DNA from: an uncultured Oscillospiraceae bacterium
GTDB lineage: Bacteria > Bacillota > Clostridia > Oscillospirales > Acutalibacteraceae
DNA length: 12,413 nt
Direction of reading: 5' to 3'
NCBI GenBank assembly: GCA_900540305.1
Contig: UQFL01000054.1
Span: 1-12,413, forward strand
The notes under the pieces are model-generated. The model made no database searches, was not told the DNA's origin, and saw only the letters and a program-made list of their open reading frames with translations. A program made the translations under genes and the position numbers. Within the stretch, counting starts at the first letter, position 1; the number at the start of each line of letters is the position of its first letter. This document shows, one piece after another, positions 1 through 7,517 of the stretch.

Positions 1-46
1 TACACTTATGCGATCGTCGGCAGCGTCAGATGTGTATAAGAGACAG
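1..46 (+). other. Nextera i5-side sequencing adapter (not genomic)
   Basis: Positions 28-46 are the 19-bp Tn5 mosaic end used in Nextera kits. Positions 14-27 are the Read 1 primer part (TCGTCGGCAGCGTC), 6-13 is an 8-base index (TTATGCGA) and 1-5 is the end of the flow-cell adapter. This is synthetic library sequence and should be trimmed. Genomic sequence begins at about 47. Confidence 0.97.
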
Positions 47-242
47 TAATTATATCTACTACTCCATAATTTTAATATGAAGTTAAATATATGTTTTGCC
101 TTATTGTTTATAGATTGATCACAAACAGTTTCAATCCGGAATTTACATATCTAACTATTCAATTTCATTTAGATACTTTACAACAAATATGACTTTTTCT
201 TCATAAATTATTCGCATTAATTTTCGCATTTTTCGATTGATA

Positions 243-1184
243 TTATAAAATTTGATTTAGTTTTTTCATCTCTTTTTTCAATCGCATCATGTTTAAATCT
301 TCCCAAAAAGGCAGAATATGACCGCATTTCAGTCTCATCGACGCTTCAAGCATTGCGCCGTAATAAGCTACCCTAAAATCTGCATATTTTGATAATTGGT
401 ACTTTTGCTTATAGGTTTCGTACAAGCCATAGGCATCTCCCCACATATTACGAAGCTGAAATAAATCGTATTCTCTGTCTGTCCATATACTTGTACACGG
501 GTCAATAAAGGCGGTTAATTTTAATGTTTTTTGGTCAGCCATAATATTCATTATGTTAAGGTCGCTATGAATAAGTACAGGAGCACTTTTTTCTTCAGAA
601 AGATTATTGAATATTTCTGTTGCATCATAAAGCAGTTGTATCCTTTTCTTGCTGAACTTACCGTTCTCAGCTAACTCTGCCAGAGCATTTAACCAAGGTT
701 CTTGATTAACTGTTTTATAATACTCATACCAACTGTCATAAGTTGGATTTGATAACGAACCAAACTTCTCCCCTGTTACGCTATGCCACTGGAGCATACC
801 GTCAATAACATCATTAGCAAAAAGTTGTTTTTGTTTTTTGCATTTAAATAAGAACAAAGGATTTAAAACATTTTTGCCTTCTACAAATGTCATAGCCAAG
901 ATTGCAGTATTTTCATCTTCATATGTAAAAATTACTTTTGGCATCTGTACACTCGTATTTTTAGAAAGAATATCAAGCTGATTAGCTTCTTCATATTGAG
1001 AACCTTGAATTCTGTAAGCTTTAACTGCAATGGTTGCGCCGTTGGAAAGATCCGCTTTATAAACTCTGCCAAAACTTCCTCCGCCTATAAATTTTATCTT
1101 TTCTGCTTTTTCATTAGTTTTTTCAAAAATAATATTTGGTAGTAACGGCAATAAATACTTATCACTATTATCAAAAGATTTCAT
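243..1184 (-). CDS. APH/choline-kinase-fold phosphotransferase
   Basis: Cytosolic kinase of the aminoglycoside phosphotransferase (APH) superfamily, 313 aa. A glycine-rich nucleotide loop (GGGSFGRVY, residues 34-42) is followed by the ATP-binding lysine in AVKAY (K55) and acidic residues at 65-66. The catalytic loop HSDLNIMNIM (206-215) supplies Asp208 and Asn213, and the metal-binding Asp is in FIDP (D228), followed by DREYDL. All key residues are present, so an active ATP-dependent kinase is likely. The substrate cannot be read from sequence: a sugar, amino alcohol, fructosamine-like compound or antibiotic are all possible. The catalytic loop has HSD rather than the common HGD. The ATG start is preceded by GAGAGGAT at good spacing. 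It lies 141 bp downstream of the 134-aa gene, and co-transcription is uncertain. There is no membrane segment. The family call is secure and the substrate is unknown. Confidence 0.85.
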   Translation of the reverse strand: MKSFDNSDKYLLPLLPNIIFEKTNEKAEKIKFIGGGSFGRVYKADLSNGATIAVKAYRIQGSQYEEANQLDILSKNTSVQMPKVIFTYEDENTAILAMTFVEGKNVLNPLFLFKCKKQKQLFANDVIDGMLQWHSVTGEKFGSLSNPTYDSWYEYYKTVNQEPWLNALAELAENGKFSKKRIQLLYDATEIFNNLSEEKSAPVLIHSDLNIMNIMADQKTLKLTAFIDPCTSIWTDREYDLFQLRNMWGDAYGLYETYKQKYQLSKYADFRVAYYGAMLEASMRLKCGHILPFWEDLNMMRLKKEMKKLNQIL

Positions 1185-1222
1185 ACTTTAATATCCTCTC
1201 AACTAAATATCTTTTTCGAAAT

Positions 1223-1256
1223 GAATTTATGTACAAAATTTATAAAACATAAATTC
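1223..1256. repeat. 10-bp perfect inverted repeat
   Basis: GAATTTATGT (1223-1232) and ACATAAATTC (1247-1256) are exact reverse complements around a 14-base AT-rich loop. It lies between the 134-aa gene and the APH-type kinase, about 40 bases before the kinase start. No T-run follows it on the minus strand, so it is a poor intrinsic terminator. It could be an operator or a weak hairpin in the leader. Confidence 0.5.
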
Positions 1257-1325
1257 CCCTTATTTTCTATACCAATTCCAGCTAACTGACTCAGCTTCCA
1301 AATCAGCTTTGCAAACAGTATATTT

Positions 1326-1730
1326 TCAATATTTTTTCATATCTTTATAATAATAAAAATTCGTAGAAAATTCCACTTTAAAAATAAAGCCGTTAGTATA
1401 GCAAAACAAAAAGGTTGATTCGGATTTATTCATTACGGTAATAAATTCTTCAATCTTCATGTCTAAGCCTGCGAATTTGCCGTGTTTATCAACGCTGGTA
1501 ATTAAATCGAAATCATTGATCGAGTCGTTCTTCATTTGAACAATCATATCGCATCGGTTAAAACTTTTATATCTTTCATAAAAATCGCTACCACAATAAT
1601 CTTTTTCATTCAGGCATATTTCAAAAGTAAATATTAATTCATCATCGTTTAAATTCACATATAATAAAAGTTGGTCGTGTAAAATGCCATAAGGAATATT
1701 AATTGTGTTAAGTTGAAGATTTTCAGTCAT
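1326..1730 (-). CDS. hypothetical 134-aa protein
   Basis: I do not recognise this protein. It is 134 aa, probably cytosolic, with no signal peptide, no transmembrane helix and no catalytic motif I can see. It is rich in acidic and aromatic residues (Phe, Tyr, Asn) and alternates hydrophobic and polar residues in a way that suggests a mainly beta fold (for example DELIFTFEICL and STFLFCYTNGFIFKVEF). Size and composition resemble small immunity-type or stress-related proteins, but that is only an impression. The ATG start is well supported by AAGGAAGTGA just upstream and by a promoter at 1755-1783 that would give a leader of about 18 nt. It is separated from kdpD by a strong terminator and so is not part of the kdp operon. 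Confidence 0.75.
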   Translation of the reverse strand: MTENLQLNTINIPYGILHDQLLLYVNLNDDELIFTFEICLNEKDYCGSDFYERYKSFNRCDMIVQMKNDSINDFDLITSVDKHGKFAGLDMKIEEFITVMNKSESTFLFCYTNGFIFKVEFSTNFYYYKDMKKY

Positions 1731-1754
1731 AAAATCACTTCCTTTACAGGTTTA

Positions 1755-1783
1755 ATTATCCCATATAGTTGCAAAACATTCAA
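1755..1783 (-). promoter_or_regulatory. sigma-70-type promoter of the 134-aa gene
   Basis: On the minus strand TTGAAT (1783-1778) and GATAAT (1760-1755) are separated by exactly 17 bases, matching 4/6 and 5/6 of the -35 and -10 consensus. A start near 1748 fits the gene start at 1730, and the site lies just downstream of the kdp terminator. Confidence 0.6.
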
Positions 1784-1848
1784 CAACTTTCATGCTTTTG
1801 CAGACGGATAAGTGTAAAATTTTGAAACAAGACGGGAAATAACACAAT

Positions 1849-1890
1849 AAAAAAGCCTTTATTTACCCAATACGGCTTAAATAAAGGCTT
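1849..1890 (-). terminator. intrinsic terminator of the kdp structural operon
   Basis: Perfect 12-bp inverted repeat: AAATAAAGGCTT (1879-1890) and AAGCCTTTATTT (1853-1864) around a 14-base loop. On the minus strand the 3' arm runs into six Ts (1849-1854). It lies about 30 bases after the kdpD stop codon and ends the kdp transcript. Confidence 0.93.
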
Positions 1891-1921
1891 AAAGACTTGA
1901 CTATAATTTTACTGAAAAAGA

Positions 1922-4648
1922 TTAATTATGTTCATTCACTTTACGAAGCGAAAAAGTAAACACTAAACATTGAGAATCATTATATCTAGCAGTAATTTTT
2001 CCGCCGTGTTCATTAATTATAGATTTACATAATGACAATCCGATTTCTAATCCGTTTCTAACGCTTTCAAATCTCTGTGATTCGGAATTTATAATATCGT
2101 AAACTTTCTTTTTATTCATATCAGACATTCCAATGCCATTAACCGAAACGCTTATTTCGACAAAATCTCCTGCACTTTCAGAAGAAATAATTATTTCAGA
2201 TTTTTCAGAAACATATATAACAGCATTTTCAACCAGATTAATAATTACCTGAGATATAAGCCTTTTATCTGCTTTAACATACGCAATATTTTCTGGCATT
2301 CTAAATGAAATATCAGCATCTAAAAATTTATTTTTTATTTCATCTTTTGCTAAATTAAAAATATCAACTACTGACACACTTAAAGTATTAAGTGCAAAAA
2401 TTCCATCCTCTAATTTACTAACAGCAATGAAATTTTCGGACAAATTAATAAGATGCGTGCTGTTCTTATATATATCATGATAATACTTTTTCTTTATATT
2501 ATCATCAAAAGAATCTGTGTGTTCAATAAGTGTTCTCGCATCCTTACATATTGTTTTCAAAGGCAAATGTAAATCGTTTGAAATAACTTTTAGTAAAGTT
2601 TCCTTAATCTGTTCATTTTTCACAAGAACAGCCGCATCCTCCTTTTCTCTTGAGTTTTTTTCATTTTCAAGAGCAAGAGCACATTCACCGAGTATTGAAA
2701 GCAAAATACTGTTTTCAAAAGAATCAAGCGGAGTAGAGTTCATAGCTATACCCACAACTGCGTAAACGGAATTATTAACCCTCTCGGCAAGATAAAGACA
2801 TTTAGAGCTTGAAAGTGTATCCGTAGTGGCTCCGGCGTGCTTATTATTTTTTAAAACCCACAGCGCTGCCGTTCTTTCGTTTTGAGAAACTATGCTTCCA
2901 TCAGTTTGAGAAACAGAAAAAATCATAGGCTCACTCAGTTCGCCGGCATTGTTTAGATAGACAACTATATCCCGGTTAAGCAATTTATTGAGCTGCTTTG
3001 CCGTTGCAGAGGCGATTTCTATCTTGCCCGTTTTCTGCTGAAGAAGCTGATTGGTCTCAAAAAGTATTTTTGTTTTGTAAGCGGACATAGCCGACTGCTT
3101 GGCACTGCCTTTGAGTCTTGCAGTAAGTGAACTTACGAAAAGCGCCCCAAAAAACATAATAAGAAATGTGACGGGATAACCATCGTCATAAAACTCAAGC
3201 GACCATCTCGGCTCAGTAAACAAGAAATTGAACACGACTACACTTATAAAAGACGAGAAAAAGCAGTATATTTTATGCTTTGTTACAGCCGCAACAAAAA
3301 TAGTGCTTAATATATAAACAATTATAATATTAGCATCCGTAAATCCAAGTTTTTGAAAAAGAAGACCTATAGCACTTGAGCCAGCAAGTATTCCAACGCT
3401 TTTTAGAGTGTCAGATACGCTGAATATACTCTTTGAAGGTTTTAGGTATTTTTTTATACCATCGCTTCTCATTCCCGAAACAGCGTCAGGTATAATATAT
3501 ACATCCATATTTGGAACAGCTTCAATCAATCTGTCCGTAAAACTTGGTTTCGCAAAAAACCTTACTTTTGGCACGGCACTTCTTCCAATTACAATTTTAG
3601 AGACGCCGAAAAGCTTTGCAAACTCAGCAATCTGAAGCGGCACATCATCACCATAAACTGTTTCTATGTGAGCTCCGAGCTGACGAGCAAGATGCATATT
3701 TTTCCTGAGTCTATTTCTGTTTTCATCACTCATATTCGGAAAATCGGATGTTTCAACAAAAAGTGCAGTAAAAGTTGCCCTGAATGCACCTGCCATTCTT
3801 GCAGCAGTTCGGATTATTTTTGGATTTGAGGGAGCTGACGATAGACATACAAGTATATGCTCGCAAGCAGCTACATCGCCTCTGTTTTTCATTCTGTTAT
3901 TCTCAGTAATAAGATTCATTCTGTCCGCACAGCGACGCAGAGCTATCTCTCTGAGTGCAGTAAGATTTTCAACTGAGAAAAAGTTTTGAACCGCGCGTTT
4001 TGCCTGAGTTTCTTTATAAACCTTACCTGCGTTGAGTCTGTCAAGCAGATCTCGCGGCTCAATATCTATAAGTTCAACTTGGTCAGCACTGTCAAATACA
4101 GAATCCGGTATCCTTTCCCTAACCCTGACACCTGTAATTGATGAAACAATATCGTTAAGGCTTTCAATATGCTGAACATTAACTGTGGTATAAACATCAA
4201 TTCCGTTATCCAAAAGTTCTTCAATATCTTTATACCTTTTTTTGTGCCTGCTTGAAGAAGCGTTTGTATGCGCAAGCTCATCGACCAAAATGAGCTGAGG
4301 ATGCCTTTCCAAAGCGGCGTCAATATCAAACTCGTGCAAAACAATATTGTTATACGGCACATTTTTTATAGGCAGAACCTCAAGCCCGCTTATCAAAGCC
4401 ACTGTCTGGGGCCTTGCGTGCGGCTCAATATATCCTGCTACAACATCTACTCCCCTATCTTTTGCGGCGTGGGCAGCCTTAAGCATTGAATATGTTTTGC
4501 CGACGCCAGCTGCATATCCAAAAAAGATTTTTAGTTTTCCTCGTGTTTTTCTGCGTTCTTCTTCTCTTATTTCTTTTAAAATTTGATCGGGTGTCTTTCT
4601 TATCTCCAAAACTGAAATGCCACCTTTCTCATAATCTTCATTTTTCAA
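1922..4648 (-). CDS. kdpD: KdpD, full-length K+/turgor sensor with degenerate kinase core
   Basis: Membrane sensor of the Kdp system, 908 aa. The N-terminal KdpD domain (about 35-245) has Walker A GYAAGVGKT (44-52), Walker B LILVDE (119-124) and TTVNVQHIESLND (154-166). A USP domain (about 263-388) follows, then four DUF4118 membrane segments (about 415-510), a GAF-like region (about 525-665) and a kinase core. The core is unusual. The H-box reads SNDLHLPL, with Asn691 where the phosphoacceptor His belongs. The G1 box reads VNGIG, with Val836 in place of the conserved Asp. The G2 box is GLEIGLSL. The N-box (INLVENAV) is kept. Autophosphorylation is therefore unlikely, and it may sense and modulate the intact short kinase at 10609-12126. 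It is the last gene of the kdp operon, 109 bp after kdpC. The start is TTG with AAAGGGG 7 bases upstream; a second TTG at 4609, with AAAGGTGG upstream, is equally plausible. Confidence 0.93.
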   Translation of the reverse strand: MKNEDYEKGGISVLEIRKTPDQILKEIREEERRKTRGKLKIFFGYAAGVGKTYSMLKAAHAAKDRGVDVVAGYIEPHARPQTVALISGLEVLPIKNVPYNNIVLHEFDIDAALERHPQLILVDELAHTNASSSRHKKRYKDIEELLDNGIDVYTTVNVQHIESLNDIVSSITGVRVRERIPDSVFDSADQVELIDIEPRDLLDRLNAGKVYKETQAKRAVQNFFSVENLTALREIALRRCADRMNLITENNRMKNRGDVAACEHILVCLSSAPSNPKIIRTAARMAGAFRATFTALFVETSDFPNMSDENRNRLRKNMHLARQLGAHIETVYGDDVPLQIAEFAKLFGVSKIVIGRSAVPKVRFFAKPSFTDRLIEAVPNMDVYIIPDAVSGMRSDGIKKYLKPSKSIFSVSDTLKSVGILAGSSAIGLLFQKLGFTDANIIIVYILSTIFVAAVTKHKIYCFFSSFISVVVFNFLFTEPRWSLEFYDDGYPVTFLIMFFGALFVSSLTARLKGSAKQSAMSAYKTKILFETNQLLQQKTGKIEIASATAKQLNKLLNRDIVVYLNNAGELSEPMIFSVSQTDGSIVSQNERTAALWVLKNNKHAGATTDTLSSSKCLYLAERVNNSVYAVVGIAMNSTPLDSFENSILLSILGECALALENEKNSREKEDAAVLVKNEQIKETLLKVISNDLHLPLKTICKDARTLIEHTDSFDDNIKKKYYHDIYKNSTHLINLSENFIAVSKLEDGIFALNTLSVSVVDIFNLAKDEIKNKFLDADISFRMPENIAYVKADKRLISQVIINLVENAVIYVSEKSEIIISSESAGDFVEISVSVNGIGMSDMNKKKVYDIINSESQRFESVRNGLEIGLSLCKSIINEHGGKITARYNDSQCLVFTFSLRKVNEHN

Positions 4649-4655
4649 AGCAAAG

Positions 4656-4662
4656 CCCCTTT
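4656..4662 (-). promoter_or_regulatory. Shine-Dalgarno of kdpD (TTG start)
   Basis: AAAGGGG on the minus strand, 7 bases before the TTG at 4648. A competing AAAGGTGG (4627-4620) stands 10 bases before an in-frame TTG at 4609, so the true start is ambiguous by 13 codons. No in-frame ATG is available nearby. Confidence 0.55.
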
Positions 4663-4683
4663 AAAACGCTGTGATGGGCAACA

Positions 4684-4724
4684 TATATACCGCTTTTATG
4701 ATAATGCGTTTCAAGCGGCATATA
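4684..4724 (-). promoter_or_regulatory. 12-bp stem-loop in the kdpC-kdpD spacer
   Basis: In the minus-strand RNA, UAUAUGCCGCUU (4724-4713) pairs with AAGCGGUAUAUA (4695-4684) over 12 continuous base pairs including one G-U, with a 17-base loop. The plus-strand RNA would have an A-C mismatch there, which favours the minus transcript. No U-run follows, so it is not a classical terminator. It may be a processing or stability element separating kdpFABC from kdpD. Confidence 0.65.
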
Positions 4725-4757
4725 CAACCCGTACCCAACATTCTTAAAAGAACAAGA

Positions 4758-5435
4758 TCATTTTTCTATATTTGATACAATACCCATTTCCTTAGCTATT
4801 TCAAGATTTACTCCTAAAACATTAACGGTTTCTTCCCCGAATATACCAAGAAGCTTACCTTCGGTATTATCTTCAACAATCTTTTTAAGTTCTTCCTCGC
4901 TTATACCGGAAGCCTGTGAAATTGCAGGAATCTGAATTTCTGCAGAATCGGGTGAAATGTGAGGGTCAAGTCCCGAACCTGAAGCGGTGAGAAGATCGGT
5001 GGGAATATCTTCGCGTTTAACGCCTGGGTTTGCCTCAAGAAATTCTTCAATATCTTTTTCAACTCTTTCGGCAAGTTCAGGATTTGAAGGAGCATAGTTA
5101 TTGGAACCAGAGCTTAAACCGCCGAACTCACTTCCATCATTGTAATACTTATTTCCGTTTTCGTCCTCATAGTAAGTGTTGTAATTATATGCGGACGGAC
5201 GGCATTTCATAAAGTAATCTTCAGTAAAATCCTGACCAACAAACTCTGAACCGACTGCAACGCCGTCAGCCTTTACCAAATTACCCTCAGCCTGTTTTGG
5301 GAAAATAAGTGATGATATTCCCGTGAGCAAAAGCGGAAATCCCAATCCGCAGATAATGAGCAATATAAGAGTAACGATTATAACCTGTCGAGCAGAACTA
5401 AAAACAGATTTTTTAGCTTTAGTATTATTTTTCAT
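4758..5435 (-). CDS. kdpC: KdpC, K+-transporting ATPase subunit C
   Basis: Single-pass membrane subunit of the KdpFABC pump, 225 aa. It holds KdpA and KdpB together and helps ATP binding. One N-terminal membrane helix (about 18-45) follows a positively charged start. The conserved GSEFVGQDF (62-70), RPSA (79-82), APSNPEL (115-121) and DLLTASGSGLDPHIS motifs are all present. It is longer than the usual ~190 residues, mainly because of a Tyr/Asp/Asn-rich insertion at about residues 84-106, between RPSA and the SNNYAPSNP stretch. The ATG start is preceded by GGGGGAA, 12 bp after the kdpB stop, consistent with coupled translation in the operon. Confidence 0.96.
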   Translation of the reverse strand: MKNNTKAKKSVFSSARQVIIVTLILLIICGLGFPLLLTGISSLIFPKQAEGNLVKADGVAVGSEFVGQDFTEDYFMKCRPSAYNYNTYYEDENGNKYYNDGSEFGGLSSGSNNYAPSNPELAERVEKDIEEFLEANPGVKREDIPTDLLTASGSGLDPHISPDSAEIQIPAISQASGISEEELKKIVEDNTEGKLLGIFGEETVNVLGVNLEIAKEMGIVSNIEK

Positions 5436-5447
5436 AAGTGTTCCCCC

Positions 5448-7502
5448 TTAAAAAATCAAACTAAGCAAAGGCGTAATAATCAAATCTATTATTTTAATTC
5501 CGAGGAACGGTGTGATAACTCCACCCAAGCCGTAAATCATCATATTTCTTGTTAACATTTTGCCTGAGGACATCGGGCGGTATTTTACACCCTTCATTGC
5601 AAGAGGGATAAGGCACGGAATGATTATTGCGTTAAATATCAGCGCTGATAAAATCGCGCTGAAAGGAGTAGAAAGATTCATTATATTGAGCACCTGCATC
5701 TGTGGGATTGTTGCCATAAACATTGCAGGGATAATCGCAAAATACTTTGCTATATCATTTGCGATTGAGAATGTTGTTAGAGCTCCGCGAGTGATAAGAA
5801 GCTGTTTACCTATCTCAACAACCTCAAGAATCTTAGTGGGGTCACTGTCAAGGTCAACCATATTTGCAGCCTCTTTCGCTGCAGTTGTACCCGAATTCAT
5901 AGCAAGACCAACATTTGCCTGGGCAAGAGCGGGCGCGTCATTAGTACCGTCGCCGGTCATAGCAACGATTTTGCCCTGAGACTGTTCCTGCTTAATAACC
6001 TTAATTTTATCCTCAGGTTTACATTCAGCAATGAAGTCGTCAACGCCTGCTTCAGCAGCTATTGTTGCGGCAGTAAGCGGATTATCCCCAGTACACATTA
6101 TCGTTTTTATACCGATAGCGCGCAGTCTTTCAAAACGCTCTTTCATACCGGGCTTAACTGTATCTTTAAGATAAATTACGCCGAGCACTCTGTTGTTTTC
6201 GCAAACCGTTAAAGGAGTACCGCCTAAAGACGAAACCTTTTCAACTAATTTTTGCAAATCTTCAGGAGTTTTTCCTCCATTTTCATTTACATACTGTGCA
6301 ATAGCATCGTAAGCGCCCTTTCTTATCTCTGTGCCGTCCGGCAAATCAATGCCGCTCATACGAGTTTGAGCAGTAAACTCGTGGAATATGCAGCCATCCG
6401 TTTTCTCGCTTGTATCACCGAGTTTGCGTGCAAGTTCCAATGTAGATTTGCCCTCAGGAGTTTCATCATAGAGACTTGTCAAAGCAGCGGCTCTGATAAG
6501 TTCTTTCTCCTGAACGCCGTTTACGGGAAGAAATTCAGCGGCAAGTCTGTTTCCGAAGGTAATTGTGCCCGTTTTATCGAGAATCATTGTGTCAACATCG
6601 CCGCACGCCTCTACAGCCTTGCCTGACATAGCAATAACATTGAAACGAGTTACTCTGTCCATACCCGCAATACCGATAGCGGAAAGCAGTCCGCCGATGG
6701 TTGTGGGAATAAGACACACCATAAGTGCAACAAGAGTTGAAATCGGAAGGTCAACGCCGCAGTAAGCACCGATAGGATATAGAGTAACAATAACTATAAG
6801 GAATATAATAGTGAGCGAAACGAGAAGCGTGTTGAGTGCGATTTCGTTAGGAGTTTTCTTTCTTGAAGCGCCTTCAACAAGTGCAATCATTCTGTTAAGA
6901 AAGCTGTTTCCGGGGTCTGATGTAATTTTTATTTTAAGCCAGTCTGAAACTACCGTTGTACCGCCGGTTACACTGCTAAAATCTCCGCCGCTTTCACGCA
7001 AAACAGCTGCTGACTCACCTGTTATAGCCGATTCGTCAACAGAGGCAACTCCCTCTATAACCTCACCGTCGCCGGGGATTATTTCGCCGGCAGACACCAT
7101 AACAATGTCTCCCTTTTTGAGTTCGCTTGAAGCGATTACATTCTCAGTTCCGTCTTCATTAAGCAAACGCGCTTGAGTATCCTTTTGTGTTTTTTTAAGG
7201 CTTGCAGCCTGCGCCTTGCCGCGTCCCTCCGCAACTGACTCCGCAAAATTTGCGAACAAAACAGTTAGAAAAAGAATTATAGATACAACAAGGTTATAAA
7301 TTCTCATATCTGAGCCTGATTCTCCGAATACGCCCGGAATGACCGTTAATAAAAGAGTGATAACAAAACCTATTTCAACAACAAACATTACAGGGTTTTT
7401 TATCATATATCTCGGGTCAAGTTTCAGAAAAGAACCTAAAAGTGCCTGTTTGAAAATTTCAGGCGTTATCATTTTCTGTTTACGATTATTATGTTTACTC
7501 AT
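5448..7502 (-). CDS. kdpB: KdpB, K+-transporting P-type ATPase catalytic subunit
   Basis: Catalytic subunit of the KdpFABC K+ pump: it hydrolyses ATP through an aspartyl-phosphate. It is 684 aa, a normal family length. Visible motifs are TGES of the actuator domain (161-164), the membrane motif LIPTTIGG (264-271), DKTGT with phosphorylated Asp309, TGDN (471-474) and TGDGTNDAP (516-524). Hydrophobic segments flank these at about 36-90, 224-280 and in the last 110 residues. Ser164 of TGES corresponds to the serine whose phosphorylation inhibits the E. coli enzyme (Ser162). The ATG start has AAGGAGGTC upstream, inside the 15-bp gap after kdpA; the kdpA stop codon overlaps this ribosome binding site, suggesting translational coupling. 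Confidence 0.98.
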   Translation of the reverse strand: MSKHNNRKQKMITPEIFKQALLGSFLKLDPRYMIKNPVMFVVEIGFVITLLLTVIPGVFGESGSDMRIYNLVVSIILFLTVLFANFAESVAEGRGKAQAASLKKTQKDTQARLLNEDGTENVIASSELKKGDIVMVSAGEIIPGDGEVIEGVASVDESAITGESAAVLRESGGDFSSVTGGTTVVSDWLKIKITSDPGNSFLNRMIALVEGASRKKTPNEIALNTLLVSLTIIFLIVIVTLYPIGAYCGVDLPISTLVALMVCLIPTTIGGLLSAIGIAGMDRVTRFNVIAMSGKAVEACGDVDTMILDKTGTITFGNRLAAEFLPVNGVQEKELIRAAALTSLYDETPEGKSTLELARKLGDTSEKTDGCIFHEFTAQTRMSGIDLPDGTEIRKGAYDAIAQYVNENGGKTPEDLQKLVEKVSSLGGTPLTVCENNRVLGVIYLKDTVKPGMKERFERLRAIGIKTIMCTGDNPLTAATIAAEAGVDDFIAECKPEDKIKVIKQEQSQGKIVAMTGDGTNDAPALAQANVGLAMNSGTTAAKEAANMVDLDSDPTKILEVVEIGKQLLITRGALTTFSIANDIAKYFAIIPAMFMATIPQMQVLNIMNLSTPFSAILSALIFNAIIIPCLIPLAMKGVKYRPMSSGKMLTRNMMIYGLGGVITPFLGIKIIDLIITPLLSLIF

Positions 7503-7517
7503 TTGAAAAAGACCTCC

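Noticed and set aside
47..242. Terminator or gene downstream of the APH-type kinase
   Set aside because: The sequence is AT-rich, with no stem plus T-run and no supported frame before the insert ends.
2576..2578. His-to-Asn change in KdpD as a simple sequencing error (one base, CAC to AAC)
   Set aside because: Possible for this codon alone, but the G1 Asp and the H-box and G2 surroundings are also altered, so genuine divergence is the better explanation.
5560..7176. Plus-strand open frames antisense to kdpB (and similar ones opposite kdpA, kdpD and kdpE)
   Set aside because: They are shadows of strongly conserved minus-strand genes, with no ribosome binding sites or recognisable domains.
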